From Shewanella insulae (GTDB lineage: Bacteria; Pseudomonadota; Gammaproteobacteria; Enterobacterales; Shewanellaceae), in assembly GCF_009831655.1 (NCBI RefSeq), contig NZ_WRPA01000001.1, positions 248,001 to 312,000 of the forward strand: a stretch of 64,000 nt of DNA, in the 5' to 3' direction. How positions within the stretch are numbered: position 1 is the first letter of the stretch; the number at the start of each line of letters is the position of its first letter. A program made the position numbers and the translations under genes. This document shows positions 63,594-64,000 of this stretch, piece after piece. The notes under the pieces were generated by a model that did no database searches, was not told the DNA's origin, and saw nothing but the letters and a program-made list of their open reading frames with translations.

Positions 63594-64000
63594 ATGACTG
63601 ATCTGGCTTCATCTATAACACCAATTAATATTGAAGACGAATTAAAGAATTCATATTTGGATTACGCCATGAGCGTGATCGTTGGCCGTGCGTTACCCGA
63701 TGTACGTGACGGTCTAAAGCCGGTTCATCGCCGCGTCTTATTCGCGATGAACGAGTTGAAGAACGATTGGAACAAACCATATAAAAAGTCGGCGCGTGTC
63801 GTCGGTGATGTGATCGGTAAATATCACCCACACGGTGACTCGGCGGTATACGACACTATCGTTCGTATGGCGCAGCCTTTCTCCATGCGCTACACCTTGG
63901 TCGATGGTCAGGGTAACTTTGGTTCTGTCGATGGCGACGCCGCGGCGGCCATGCGTTATACCGAGATACGTATGGACAAGCTGGCGCACCAGCTACTGGC
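63594..64000 (+). CDS. gyrA: DNA gyrase subunit A, N-terminal part (3' end outside window)
   Basis: The frame from ATG 63594 runs off the right edge (135 residues seen). GyrA cuts and rejoins DNA for negative supercoiling. [41 protein letters not shown] is the standard N terminus. The quinolone-resistance region reads [11 protein letters not shown] with Ser83 and Asp87, the susceptible form. The catalytic Tyr is predicted just beyond RYTEIR. AAGGG lies upstream of the ATG, rather far away. Confidence 0.97.
   Translation, partial: MTDLASSITPINIEDELKNSYLDYAMSVIVGRALPDVRDGLKPVHRRVLFAMNELKNDWNKPYKKSARVVGDVIGKYHPHGDSAVYDTIVRMAQPFSMRYTLVDGQGNFGSVDGDAAAAMRYTEIRMDKLAHQLL

Overview
The window is ordinary gammaproteobacterial chromosome, and its gene content and protein sequences look like Shewanella: fldA-ybfE-ybfF-seqA-pgm synteny, a bkd operon with a LiuR-like operator, EF-P carrying Arg32 next to earP, nrdAB-yfaE and ubiG upstream of gyrA. 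The genus is inferred from remembered family sequences; no search was run. Most of the window reads as mid-GC, densely packed housekeeping DNA. The stretch at about 6.4-8.1 kb is visibly more AT-rich and foreign.

Layout. (1) 1-2.8 kb: the tail of a SNF2-type helicase, yjbQ, and a FAN1-like VRR-NUC nuclease. (2) 2.95-6.15 kb: a tight four-gene unit with overlapping or closely spaced genes. It encodes a periplasmic TlpA-type thioredoxin, a 72-residue DUF4266 lipoprotein ending in GGGCGCN, a DUF3570 outer-membrane barrel with a flavinylation-like LTGAS motif, and an ApbE-family FMN transferase. It reads as an extracytoplasmic redox system and is the best candidate for an undescribed system. (3) 6.4-8.13 kb: two integron gene cassettes, each ending in a recognisable attC site, with no integrase in the window (a CALIN). 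Both cassette genes look like HEPN/abortive-infection-type proteins. (4) 8.2-30.8 kb: asnS, nudL-pabB, a class I fumarase, an S9 peptidase, a few hypothetical genes, adhE, marC, dgt, yfbR-alaA, efp-earP, fldA-ybfE-DUF2788 and ybfF. (5) 31-42.6 kb: seqA-pgm, msrA, astE, the bkd operon, nadA and a NIT-domain chemoreceptor. (6) 42.7-54.5 kb: tRNA-Ser(GGA), a ribbon-helix-helix protein, yjdM/phnA, cardiolipin synthase, a YafD-like phosphodiesterase, a DUF885 lipoprotein, an orphan OmpR-type regulator behind a large palindrome, an M14 carboxypeptidase cluster, ansA and sppA. (7) 54.6-64 kb: fadH, an exported YciI-domain protein, nrdA-nrdB-yfaE with NrdR-type boxes, ubiG with an overlapping HAD phosphatase, and the start of gyrA.

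Functional links. Branched-chain keto acid oxidation (bkd) needs an E3 encoded elsewhere. EF-P and EarP form an arginine-rhamnosylation pair. Ribonucleotide reductase lies with its maintenance ferredoxin. Several genes have better starts than the longest reading frame (fumarase, marC, astE, pgm, fadH, yjdM, the M14 peptidase), and the entries say why. Short tandem repeats with units of 8, 9, 12, 14 and 15 bp recur across the window, two of them inside coding sequence. No CRISPR array, IS element, prophage or rRNA was seen.
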